Source: Pyrus communis
Lineage: Eukaryota; Streptophyta; Magnoliopsida; Rosales; Rosaceae
Length of the DNA stretch: 64,000 bases
Assembly: GCF_963583255.1 (NCBI RefSeq)
Contig: NC_084804.1
Span: forward strand, 16,372,723 to 16,436,722
Direction: 5' to 3'
How positions within the stretch are numbered: the stretch's first letter is position 1; each line of letters starts with the position of its first letter. Below, one piece after another: positions 23,710-33,602 of this stretch. The notes below the pieces were generated by a model that saw only the letters and a program-made list of their open reading frames with translations, searched no databases and had not been told where the DNA came from. The position numbers and the translations under genes were made by a program.

Positions 23710-23848
23710 GAAATGTGCCACTTCTTGAACATTTCCTCGAGCAGCACCAGTCCATAATCTGAGTATATCCTAAAGCTAGATTGAGCATGTGTGATGGTTC
23801 AATTACAATATTTGACAAGGAAAGACAAACACTTAAGACTAGACTTTA

Positions 23849-24430
23849 CCACTAATGTAGATATTTTAAATTGATGATTGGGTATGTTCATTGTATTTTT
23901 CTATGGTCGATTAGTGTAGATGTAAAAAAATCATCATGTTGCGGAGCTAAAATAACTGTTAACTTGTTATTTTTCGTTTCTAACCGTAGAACGATTTCGT
24001 CCCATTACCTAATTCGAAAGTTTGTTTTGATGATTTTTTGCGTATGTGATCTCAGAGTACGTACAAATGAGTTTGACGGTTGGATTACTAAAATTAATTT
24101 TGAAGATGGCGAAAATCATCGAAGGAATTGAATGTGCCAAAATGTCCCTCGCCTTTACTTGACGAAATAGTATATTTTGCCCTACAAGTCATAAATCTTA
24201 AATATATATTTGCGACGAAACCTGAATGGTTCATGCCCAGAGGATGCCATGATAAGTGCCAAGTTTTTTACCTTGACACAAAAACTTTACCCGATGAATG
24301 ACACTTTGCCCGTTGAACTACTGTTGTCGGGAAAAAGCCTTTGAAGAAGAAGGCAAAATGTTGACAAGTTTTACACGACGAATTGTATTCCGTCTGGTAA
24401 AAATAATTTGTTTAGTTGAATAAATAGTAA
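23849..24430. repeat. GACGAA-rich repeat with 330-bp tandem units, right part
   Basis: This is the continuation of the repeat interrupted at 12891. It holds the end of unit 2 (23850-23928), a third unit from 23929, then a tail with further cccgatga/gacgaa phrases to about 24370-24430. Confidence 0.6.
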
Positions 24431-24949
24431 TTTCAGGTAATGTATCAATGTATGCATACGTGGCAAATTGACAACCACTGCCTGCAAGGAGTCATTGACT
24501 CAGTAAGTTGGCCAATTCCTCATTTACCATCCTTTTCTTTTTCTTCTTAACAAGTTTGGTTAAATATATCCACATCTACATACCAAATTCATCTCATATG
24601 CTAGCAAGTATTTTCATATTGGATCGAGTTTCCTAGCTAGGGGTGTTCGTTGGTTCGAAACAAATTGAATTGTTTATTTTCGAATCCAATTCGGCCTTGG
24701 CTAGTTGGAGCCCGACACTCCTTAGGTCAAATTAGCCTTGGTTCTTGCCTATAACTCCTTACAAAGGCAGTTTAGGACAAAACTGGTAGCCAATGAAAAT
24801 TAGACACCTAACACTTTTTAGTTTCTAACTGCTCTCACCATTAGAACAAAAAGAACTTTGGAAGGCTAAATTTAGTAAATTGTGTCAATTTGAGGGGCTA
24901 GATTTCCTCAATTTGAAAGGCTAAATTTATTTTAAGAAACCTCAAGTTC
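24431..24949. other. Non-coding stretch
   Basis: No gene is seen. A ctaggggtgttcg phrase near 24640 resembles an hAT-type left end, but I found no matching right end or target duplication. Confidence 0.4.
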
Positions 24950-24964
24950 GATTCACACGGTTGT

Positions 24965-25095
24965 TTTTTTTTTTTTGTCACTTAAAAAAAGAAAAGAAAA
25001 TGAGGGATAACTTGTGGCAAGCTACTGTTATCCACCCCTTCTGGGTCCAGAGAGGCTATGGGGAATTTCACCTTACCTATGGCCATAGTCAAGTA
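24965..25095 (-). mobile_element. SINE-like retroposed insertion (131 bp)
   Basis: It is flanked by an exact 15-bp duplication gattcacacggttgt (24950-24964 and 25096-25110). The left end is a poly-T run, meaning a poly-A tail on the minus strand. Long variable target duplication plus an A-tail is the mark of target-primed insertion. I could not recognise firm RNA polymerase III A and B boxes, so the family is open. Confidence 0.65.
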
Positions 25096-25211
25096 GATTC
25101 ACACGGTTGTGAGTATGATATATATTTGTAGTAAATATGATACCAAGTTTGGATCATTCTGACCATGTACGAAAATGTTGTCTTAAAGCTTCATCGTTCA
25201 GAAGTTCTAAA

Positions 25212-25371
25212 TTAGGGGTGTGCTATTCACATATCTCTTTTTACTTCTCACACACTCCTGATTAATTTTTGTCATTTAATCTTCTTCAATTCATTCGATC
25301 TGATGACCGAAAATTGAGAGGGATGCGCGGAAAATGAAATTTAGGAGGTGTGTAGATAGCACACCCCCTAA
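25212..25371. mobile_element. MITE with TTAGGGG(G)TGTGCTAT ends (160 bp)
   Basis: The left end TTAGGGGTGTGCTATTCAC and the reverse of the right end TTAGGGGGTGTGCTATCTAC form an inverted repeat. The copy at about 55386 is related. The target duplication is not clear. Confidence 0.7.
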
Positions 25372-25901
25372 ATTATTGTATGTGGAAGTTGGGTTCACCC
25401 ATACTATACTGAGCTAACTTCTGGATTATTTGAAATAAAATAGATTGAGGATTTGATTATTCTAAATTGAAATCATGTGTATGAACTTTACCTCATAAGG
25501 TATGTTAATTAGTTCTCGCTTTTTGAATCTTAACACTTTACTACCCGTTGCAAGATTTTGATAAACTTTCTCTGTTGTTAAACTACTGTTAGAAATTTAA
25601 ACCGACTGTTAGAAATTATTTCAAGTATAAGAAGTTAAGGGCTCCTTTCTAAAGTCATTTTAAATGACTGAAAATGTTTTTAAAGAATGTTTTTTAAATC
25701 AATCATTAGAAAATAAAGGGTAAGTTTTTTATGGAAGAGCAATATAATTGCAATAAGCACTTCAAGTGCTTTTAGAACCAAAAACATATTCTCAAAAAGT
25801 GTTTCATGTCATTCAAAAACACTTTCATGTAACATTGCCAACTACATACTTCGTATACAAGCCCAATAACAACAACCCTTCTCAGGTCATCCTTATGGGT
25901 T

Positions 25902-26515
25902 TAGGGATGGCAACATGGCGGATTGAGTTCAAATGTGTCATCCCCATACCAAAATCCATTTATTTTCCCCGAACCCCAACTTGTAGAATCTCTAAACGGG
26001 TTTTCCCCATAACCGAACCCATCGAGTGGCAGATTTTTTATCAGGGAATAGTTTTCCCCATTGTGATATTTATATATTTATTTATATTATTAACTAAATG
26101 AAGAATATTAAAAAAATTATTATTAATACAATTGATACAATACATCTAATAAGTAATACTAAAAATTTATATTACTAAGAAAACATTTACACTCTTGAAA
26201 ATTATAAGCATATAATTCCTATTATTAATGATATAAAAGTAAATAATTAATTTCATATTTAATAATGCATGATTATTAACAACCCATTTTCATATAATAA
26301 ATATTTATATTTTTTTTATTCATAGATGAAATGGTTCGGTTTCGGGTATGAGTTTGGGACAGATACCCCAATAACCATAACCGAGCCCGAAACCAAAAAA
26401 TTTACCTGACGGTTACCCATAATCATAAAATACCCAAAATTTTATGCTCAAAACCAAACCATTCGGATCAGTTACTTGTGGGGATCGAATTTGACGGGTT
26501 AAATTACCATCCCTA
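25902..26515. mobile_element. Non-autonomous hAT-like element (614 bp)
   Basis: The ends TAGGGATGGCAAC and TTACCATCCCTA form an inverted repeat. The flanks tatgggtt and tatgggcc match at 6 of 8 positions. Subterminal regions carry many cgaaccc/ggttcgg-type motifs. There is no transposase. Confidence 0.75.
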
Positions 26516-26608
26516 TATGGGCCTCAAAATCAAAGTGTACATAATAGAAAAACAAACGAACTAAAAAAGTGCAAATATATTACGTAATTAACTGCAAATG
26601 AATAAATA

Positions 26609-26806
26609 AGAATGAGGATCCTCTTCGGATTCTCTTTGTGAGGATTCAAGGGATCCTTTAATCCTGTCTGTTTATTGTAAATCGTGCGACCAGTTTTCAT
26701 CAGGTACTATTCGTGTTCAATTTTAAATAAAATTTTTTAAATGATTTATGATCACACGGCGTATGATAAATGGACACGATTAAAAGATCACCAAGAATCC
26801 TCATTC
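26609..26806. mobile_element. MITE with GAATGAGGATCC ends (about 198 bp)
   Basis: The left AATGAGGATCCTC and right GAATCCTCATTC ends are inverted. It lies between aataaata repeats (26601-26608 and 26807-26814). A sibling copy is at 58163-58335. Confidence 0.68.
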
Positions 26807-27333
26807 AATAAATAATACATAATCTTCAAGAAGGTTACATCAATGAAAGAGACTACATCTTGATAGACTTACACCTAACTGAATTACAAACATCTTATTT
26901 ACATATAACTAACCCTAATTTTAAGGGGCAAAGAATCCAAATTCTGTTCTTAATAAAAATAACAATAAATAAATGTGAAATCAAATGCATGTGGCGAACT
27001 TCCTACCAGAAAAATGTATGTGCCAAAATCAGCATGCTATGCCATGGCCCTTAACATCTTTTATGATCGCCATTGTTACATGATATGGATTAACTCGAGA
27101 TTGAGTAACTCAATTTTTCGTAAAATTAACACGTAAAGTATCAAATATCGCCTAATATTATGGATGCAACGGTTCACATATCCAAAATATAGTACGGAAA
27201 AACGAACTCATAAGTTGAAGTGTAATAAGAGTGACATAACACATAAATTTGCACTATAGAATTTTCCTTGAGGTCACATTGATCACCAAAAGCCATATGA
27301 TCATTTCAATTAGACATACAACAAAAGTGTATC
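26807..27333. other. Intergenic, 3' side of the cpSRP43 gene
   Basis: AT-rich sequence without a supported gene. It should hold the 3' untranslated region of the minus-strand gene that ends at 27334. Confidence 0.5.
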
Positions 27334-28503
27334 CTACTTTCTCAATTGGGCCTCCTCCACATTACCCGGCCCACTTGAATTTTGGGCCTCCACAAACTCC
27401 TTGATCAAATCAGGATCAACATTCTCCTCCGGCTCCCACGTGGCCTCATCTATATCCGTCCATTTCACCAAGTACTCCAGCTTCCCTTCATCCCCAACTC
27501 TCTTTCCCACGACCCCTTCCGCCACCGCGTACTCGAGCCCCGCCTCGTAGTCCGCTACCAGATCCTCGCCGATCAGCTTTGCGTTGACCCACTCGTTATC
27601 TCCGCCGTCCTTCCATTTGACCAAATACTCCGTGCGATCCCCTTTCCCGCGCTTCTCCAGCAACTCCTGCACCTCCGCGTACTCGAATATTACCCTCTCT
27701 AGCTCCCTAATCACGGCCTCTAACCCCAACCGCCTCGCGAAGTGCATCGGGTTCCCCTGCGGCGTCGTTTTGAGTATCTCCCGCGCCAAATCCAACGGCT
27801 TCCGCCCCCTCTCGTCCTCCACTTCGGGATCCGCACCCAGCTCCACCAATAATTTGACGACACCAGGACGGACATAACCAGCAGCCATATGTAACGCTGT
27901 TAGTCCCCCGCCGTTATCGCGGTGGTTCAAATCGGCTCCGGCCTCGGCCAGAACCCGAACGCACTGCTCCGACCCGAGACCCGAGACGAATATGAGAGCA
28001 GTGCGGCCGTCCCCATCAACTGCGTCAACGTCGCGCGAGTCGTTCTCGGCGGCTATGAGCTGACTCAGTGCGGATTCGTCAGCATTTTTGGCGGCGGTCC
28101 ACCACGGGTTCTCGTACTCCGCCACCACGTCCTTGGCAATGGAACCCGACGGGACCCACGATGGCGAATGGCCGTCTTTCCAGGAAATTAAGTACTACAT
28201 CCCCTTGCCGCCCACCAGCGCTCTACTTCCGATGATTTTGTCTACCTCTCCGTAGGACTCGTCGTTTTCTTCCGGTTCATTGGCATCCGGGAGCGGAAGT
28301 GGGTTATGGGTTTCGATGGATTGGGTTTGTTGTTGGTTTTGGATGGCGGAGACGGTTATGAGGGTGGTGGGCTTGGTGGCGGTGTAGGTGGTGGGTTTAA
28401 GGCGGTGGAAGGATTGGGGAGAGAAGGAGGAGGTGGGGGTGGTGAGGTTTGGGGAGAGTCTGAGGCCGGAGATGGAGTACTGGTTGACGAAGAGAGCGTC
28501 CAT
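27334..28503 (-). CDS. CAO: Chloroplast signal recognition particle 43 kDa protein, with in-frame TAG
   Basis: This single-exon gene has 390 codons. cpSRP43 binds light-harvesting chlorophyll proteins in the stroma, together with cpSRP54, and chaperones them to Alb3 in the thylakoid. Seen here: a Ser/Thr-rich, acid-poor N-terminus of about 60 residues (transit peptide); chromodomain 1 at about 86-130 (ending [12 protein letters not shown]); ankyrin repeats at about 136-270 ([20 protein letters not shown]); chromodomain 2 at about 273-322 ([14 protein letters not shown]); and chromodomain 3 at about 325-372 ([15 protein letters not shown]). Length and order match the family (Arabidopsis about 373). 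Codon 103 (28195-28197) is TAG, inside chromodomain 1 where homologues have Glu; everything after it is in the same frame and undamaged. This is either a recent null allele or duplicate, or a one-base sequence error. A restart at Met126 would lack the transit peptide. Confidence 0.9.
28195..28197 (-). other. Premature TAG in the cpSRP43 gene
   Basis: The codons read GGG ATG TAG TAC on the minus strand. The stop replaces the residue between Met and Tyr of chromodomain 1, where Glu (GAG) is expected, so one base change explains it. Confidence 0.85.
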
Positions 28504-29873
28504 GGAGTTTTGGTGGTGGTGGTTAGAGAAGTGACTGAGGTTTCATTGGCGGTGTTCCGAAGAGTGTTCGGGAGAGTGGATAGTGTAGGGGAGAGGGGTA
28601 GAGAGGGAGAGAAGTATTCGTTAAGGATAAGAAATCCCATCCAATCCATTTTACTTGTTTTGGAAGTCAGAGTGGGACATTGGTGGTATTTTCAAGTTTT
28701 TGGTTTCGGAGGTTTCAAATTCGGCACCACAATCTCGAGGTTCAAAACTAAACCCAAAATGTTAAACTGGGCTTATAACAGATGAGCCCATTATTTTTCA
28801 ATCATTGATAAGCCCATTTTATGCTTGCATTTTTGACCCACTTCAATGTTTTACCTTTGGAGAAGTGAAACATGCAAAGAATGCTAGTTGACTTTTTAAA
28901 TTTTCTTTTGACTTGTAAACCACAAACTAAGATGTTGACACGTATCTAAAAATGACTCATTAAATTATTTAAAAAAACATTTGCAAGTGTCAAATTGATA
29001 TTTATCAAAAAAGAGTGAATGACTTACTACACGTAGTGAGCATGGTATTTTTCATCTTCTATGATGAAATTTGGCAAGGGCTTTGTGTGTACTTGTGACT
29101 ACTAATTGGAGAAGATATTCTCCATATATCATGGCGAGAGTTGGAAAACTAGTCAAAACAAGATTAGATTTCATCTTCTACGATGTTTTATTCCTTTCAA
29201 ATATTATACTACCAATAAAATTGTAATGTAATAATTTGGCAAGGGCCTTGTGTGTACTTCTTAGTTTACCACCATTAAGAAATGTTGAATTGTTTTGCAA
29301 GCGATGAAATTTCAATTACGTAGAGAAATATTGTTTCCCTTTTCTTTTCGCACAAGTAGGATTAATATGAGTAAGTTACAATTACTATATTTTTAGTACT
29401 ACTTTTTTAATAGAGATAGAACCAACCAATATGTGAATGTCTCATCTCTATAAGAAAGATAATACAATTATATTATAAAAAGTACACAAAAAATACAGGA
29501 TTAGTTTCCGTACAAACACCCTACGCCCTAACCAATAACCACGTAAAGCAAGTAGTAGTCAATACAATCGTGTCAAAATCGTGATTTATGGTTGCGTAAA
29601 ATAAAAGCCGTAGAAAAATGAATATCATCATGAGTCCATGGCTGGCTGTATAACAACCGATGATCACATGCGAGATTTCTAGATGGAGCAAAATGTTTCT
29701 TGTCAATTATTATATAATCTCCACCGTCTCCATGTATTAATTTTACAAGGCCATCACACTTCATGCTTTCACAATTAGATGGACGTAGACTTTGCCATAA
29801 TTCGATACACCTGCCAGTTCATCACCAAACATTATACTACTTTCCAGTCAACTCACTCCATTCACATTTAAAT
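28504..29873. other. Intergenic between cpSRP43 and Copia element 2
   Basis: It holds the promoter and 5' leader of the cpSRP43 gene on its left. A phrase containing tttggcaaggg and ttgtgtgtactt occurs twice (about 29071 and 29236), each preceded by ttcatcttcta(t/c)gatg, showing a diverged local duplication. No gene is seen. Confidence 0.5.
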
Positions 29874-30128
29874 TGTTAGGAGTATTGGATTAATGGCTAG
29901 GAGACTGCCACTTGTTAGTAGATTACATAGGTAGTTACAAAGATAGCTTATCTCGTAAGCTATTATAGTTGTTAAGATTTACACTTGTACAAAAGACTAG
30001 GTTTGTAAGAAAGAAATCAGTTAGAGTGAAAGAAATATTCCTTTCTTCCTCTCTAAGAAACCTCAAGAATTCTCTCTCTGTGATCATCTTTCTCTATGAG
30101 TTTATAGATTGATGTAGGTTGGTTTACA
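29874..30128 (+). repeat. 5' LTR of Copia element 2
   Basis: 255 bp, TG...CA ends. It contains the pyrimidine-rich stretch cctttcttcctctct and the phrase gattgatgtaggttggttt near the end. Confidence 0.95.
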
Positions 30129-30145
30129 TGGTATCATCGCCAGAG
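30129..30145 (+). other. Primer-binding site of Copia element 2
   Basis: TGGTATCATCGCCAGAG directly follows the 5' LTR. The first eight bases match the 3' end complement of initiator tRNA-Met. Confidence 0.75.
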
Positions 30146-30371
30146 AAAGCTTAACAGCTTGACGGTGATCGATCTTGGTGATTTGCCTCCGCTCTCTTGT
30201 TGATCTCTTCTATCATTATATTTTCTTGATCTTTTGTTGCCCAATTCTGCTTTTAGGGTTTCGTCTTCTTCTCAATTCTATGATTCTACGTGTGCAATTC
30301 TCTGCACACAAGGTGTTTGATTGAAGTACTCAGACATATTTTCTCTCGGTTCTTGATTTGCAACTGCTACA

Positions 30372-31049
30372 ATGGTGACAGCATTACAATTACAGATCTT
30401 ACAATCCCCAATTACATCCCTGAATTCATCAATCTCAATCTCTATTACTTTGAAGCTTGATGACTCCAATTATTTGCCATGGCATTTTCAGATGCAATTG
30501 TTGCTTGAGGGGCACGGTATTGCTAGTTTTGTGGGTGTGTCAACACCTTGTCCTACTCAGTTTCTTGTGACACAATTTGGGGATTCAGAGGTTGATTATG
30601 GCAATTCTTCAACTCGTACAGCTTCTGATGAATATACGATTTGGAAGATGCATGACAAGGCATTAATGCAGCTGATTACTGTGACATTGTCACCTGCAAC
30701 ATTGTCATGTGCAATTGGAAGTACTAGTTCCCAAGATTTGTGGACTAGGTTAAAGGAGCAATTTTCAACAGTTACTCGCACAAGTATTTTCCAAATAAAG
30801 CTTGAACTACAAACCATCAAGAAGGGTAATGATTTTATCATTGTTTACTTACAAAAAATCGAATAAGGTAGGGATTACTTGTCTATTGCAAGGGTAATGT
30901 TTGAGGATGATGATATTGTGATACTCACTTTGAATGGTCTACCTATTGAGTATAATACAATTAGGTATGTTATTAGAAGTCGTGAAATTGTAATTTCTTT
31001 AAAGGATCTGCAATCTCAATTACTTGCTAAGGAAGTCATGCTTGAACAC
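30372..31049 (+). pseudogene. Copia 2 gag, N-terminal part
   Basis: The reading frame begins at ATG 30372. It shows a gag core (DDSNYLPWHFQM near the start, then SSQDLWTRLKEQF) of the UBN2-type Copia gag. A TAA at 30864 interrupts it, but homology continues in the same frame (RDYLSIA, LNGLPIEYNT) up to the hAT insertion at 31050. Confidence 0.88.
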
Positions 31050-31735
31050 TAGGGGTGGGTTCGGTTTCATTTGGTTCGATTTTTGGCCGAAACCGTAAAC
31101 CAAACCGAAGTTATTGTTCGGTTCGATTTTTCTTTGGTTTTTTTCGGTTCGGTTTTTTCCTTGAAAATTGTTTTTTTTTTCCATGAAAATTGATAACAAA
31201 CTATCATGAAACTAGGAGAATGATGATCTTTATCTATTGAATTCAAACTCTACAAAGGAAGCTGGACCCTCACTGATGCCTAACTATGGACAATAATAGT
31301 AACGGCCAATCCACTATATTGAACATAACCTGATTTTGTAACCTGTTGCCTTACTACTATGATTTCATGGTAGAGTCTAATGAGTCTGAACTCATTAGCA
31401 TCAGCAGGTCTTAACGTAGAAACTAAAACTAACAATTCCTTTCTAAATGGACTGGAAATCTTGGAAACTAAAACTAAAACTAAATGGGCTTACAAATTAG
31501 GTTTATAAAATAATACCAAAAACAAATAATTAAATAAAAATAATTAAAAAAATTATTTAATTAATTCGGTTTGGTTCAGTTTCTAGACCACTAAAACCGA
31601 AATCGAACCAAAAGAATTCGGTTCAATTCGATTTTTTCAATTTGGTTCAGTTTTTTCGTTCAGTTCAATTTTTCAGTCTCAGTTCGGTGTTTGGTTCAGT
31701 TTTTTTCGGTTTTCGGTTTTTTGAGCCAACCTCTA
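31050..31735. mobile_element. Non-autonomous hAT-like element inserted in Copia 2 gag (686 bp)
   Basis: The ends TAGGGGTGGGTT and CCAACCTCTA form an imperfect inverted repeat. The flanks ttgaacac (31042-31049) and ttgaacat (31736-31743) are an 8-bp target duplication with one change. Both ends are dense in ggttcggtt/aaccgaacc motifs. Gag sequence resumes on the far side, so this element is younger than the Copia copy. Confidence 0.88.
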
Positions 31736-32277
31736 TTGAACATAATGTTGGCAATTCTGTGCTTACTGCTCTTATAGCTGATGCCTCTAGATTTAATCCT
31801 AACAATGGTGGTTCTTTTTCTAATAATCAGGCTAATCCTCACAATGGTGGTTATAAATCTTTTCACAATAAAAACAAGGGCAGAGACAGGTTTTCACAGA
31901 ATTCTAATAATGGCAACTATAAATTCTCTGGGAGGCCAACTAATAATGGCAATTCCAAGTTTTCTTCTACTAGTATTCTTGGTGGACCTCCAAAACAGCA
32001 AAATTTCATTCCTCAGGTTTCCATTTGTCAAATATGTGGCAAAAATAATCATGTGGCTGATGCTTATCGATTCAGGACTATTCAAGGTTGTCAAATTTGT
32101 GGCAAGAACAATCATTTTGCTGATAAATGCAGATTTCGAAATGTTCATTCTCAGGGTAATTTTCAAGGGTGTTACATTTGTGGCAATCCTAATCATTTTG
32201 CCTCACATTATTTTCAGAAGAATAATTTTTTCGTGATTGTTATGCATGCTACTTACCAATCACCATCTGTACCTCCT
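31736..32277 (+). pseudogene. Copia 2 gag C-terminal part with three zinc knuckles
   Basis: After an Asn/Gly-rich linker come three CCHC-type knuckles in a row, CQICGKNNHVADAY, CQICGKNNHFADKC and CYICGNPNHFASHY. In the first and third the last Cys is replaced by Tyr; only the middle one is complete. Copia gag normally has one. The first two are near copies, so a short internal duplication is likely. Confidence 0.85.
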
Positions 32278-32280
32278 TAA

Positions 32281-33602
32281 TTGCAATATGATCATCCTTC
32301 ACAAGTATGGATCATAGATTCAAGGGCTACAAACCATATGACATTTGAGCTCAACAAGCTATCTCTGGCTGTTCTATATCCGTCCAATGAAACAATTCAG
32401 CAGGCTAATAATGAAGGTTTATCAATTTCTCACATTGGTTTTTCCACTCTAAATACTCCAGTTCAATTTTGAAATTAAATTCAGTGTTGGGTGTGCCAAA
32501 GTTGACACAAAATTTACTCTCAATTCATCGAATTTGCCTTAACAATAACTGTTGATTAATTTTTTATGTGTTTTGATTTTGGATTTAGGACAAAACCACA
32601 AGAAGGATTCTATTTAAAGAACTGTGTAGTGATGAATTGTACTGATTCCTACCTATCAATATGGTTCCAAGAAGAAGATTGTTGTTGGTGTTGCCTACCT
32701 TGGCAAGCAAGTTACTTCAAATATTTGGCACAGCAGGCTAGGTCACCCTTCAAACCCAATTGTTTATCAAATGTTAAAGAAATCCAATATGCATTTTGTT
32801 GCTGATACTATACCTATCTTATGTCATAGATTTCTGGAAGGCAAGTTTACTAAACTTCATTTCAATAATGATGTGTCTAAGTATGTAAGTCCATTTGAAA
32901 TTGTTCATAGTGATGTTTGGGGCCCTACTCCTTGTGTATCAATTGAAAGGTTTAAATACTATGTAACCTTCATTGATGAGTGTACTAGATACTGTTGGAT
33001 TTTTTCAATTATCAATAAAAATGAAGTTTTTTCCACTTTCATGTTCTTTTACAAGTTCATTTTGAATCAGTTCAATGTTTCAATTAAGGTTTTACAAAGT
33101 GATGGTGGGGCGAATATATAGGCAATCAATTCAAAACCTTATTGTTAGACAAAAGTATCAGTCATCACTTGTCTTGCCCTTATACACCAGAACAAATGGA
33201 TTGGCTGGATGAAAGCACAGACACATCACTGAAACCATAATCATATTTCTTCAATATCCCTCCTCACCTACTACTTCTTGGTCTTTTGCTTGCCAAACCT
33301 TAATCTATCTCATTAACAGGATGCCAACTTTTGTTTTAAACAATAAGTCACCCTTTGCAGTTTTATATAATTCAATACCTGAAATTAATCATCTCAAGGT
33401 ATTTGGTTCTTCTTGTTTCCCATTGCTTAGACCATATAACAGTTGCAAATTGCCACTTAGGACTACAAAATGTGTTTTTCTGGGTTATGCATCTAAGTTC
33501 AAAGGTTATATTTGTTATGAAGTCTTACATAGAAGGATTTATAATTCTAGGCATGTCCTATTTGATGAGTCAGAATTCCCTTATTTTGATTTAATTCTTT
33601 AA
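32281..33602 (+). pseudogene. Copia 2 protease and integrase (broken)
   Basis: The protease motif reads WIIDSRATNHMT, where DSGAT is expected, so the flap-side Gly is Arg. After frame breaks around 32470-32700 comes the integrase: HSDVWGPTP, YYVTFIDECTRYCWIF and LQSDGGANI. The stop at 33119 is followed by the C-terminal integrase region with INHLKVFGSSCFP and CVFLGYASKFKGY to 33602. Confidence 0.88.

Larger units (their letters stand above)
12892..23848 (-). mobile_element. Degenerate Ty1/Copia LTR retrotransposon (minus strand)
   Basis: Two LTRs (12892-14145 and 20696-23848, the latter enlarged by three insertions) flank a minus-strand internal region. Its domain order is gag, zinc knuckle, protease, integrase, reverse transcriptase, RNase H, which defines Copia. 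A tRNA-iMet-type primer site lies beside the right LTR and a purine tract beside the left one. The element sits inside the 330-bp tandem repeat. The flanks read actag on the left and actaa on the right, a likely 5-bp target duplication with one change. Many stops and frameshifts make it non-autonomous. The lineage within Copia is not assigned. Confidence 0.92.
20696..23848 (-). repeat. Right LTR (5' LTR) of Copia element 1, enlarged by three insertions
   Basis: It begins TGAAATTGGTACC and is collinear with the left LTR. It is interrupted at 20938-21821, 22606-23079 and 23180-23709 by sequences absent from the left LTR. Without them it is about 1.26 kb. The left LTR gives the empty-site sequence for all three. 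Confidence 0.9.

Noticed and set aside
9796..24430. CRISPR arrays, rRNA or tRNA genes, bacterial-type operons
   Set aside because: None seen anywhere in the window. The tandem repeats found are long plant repeats and microsatellites, not short repeat-spacer arrays.
27382..28785. Several plus-strand frames of 89-159 residues opposite the cpSRP43 gene, including a Gly-rich one at 28306
   Set aside because: They mirror the GC-rich coding sequence and the Pro/Ser-rich transit-peptide and leader region. Glycine runs are antisense to proline and serine codons.
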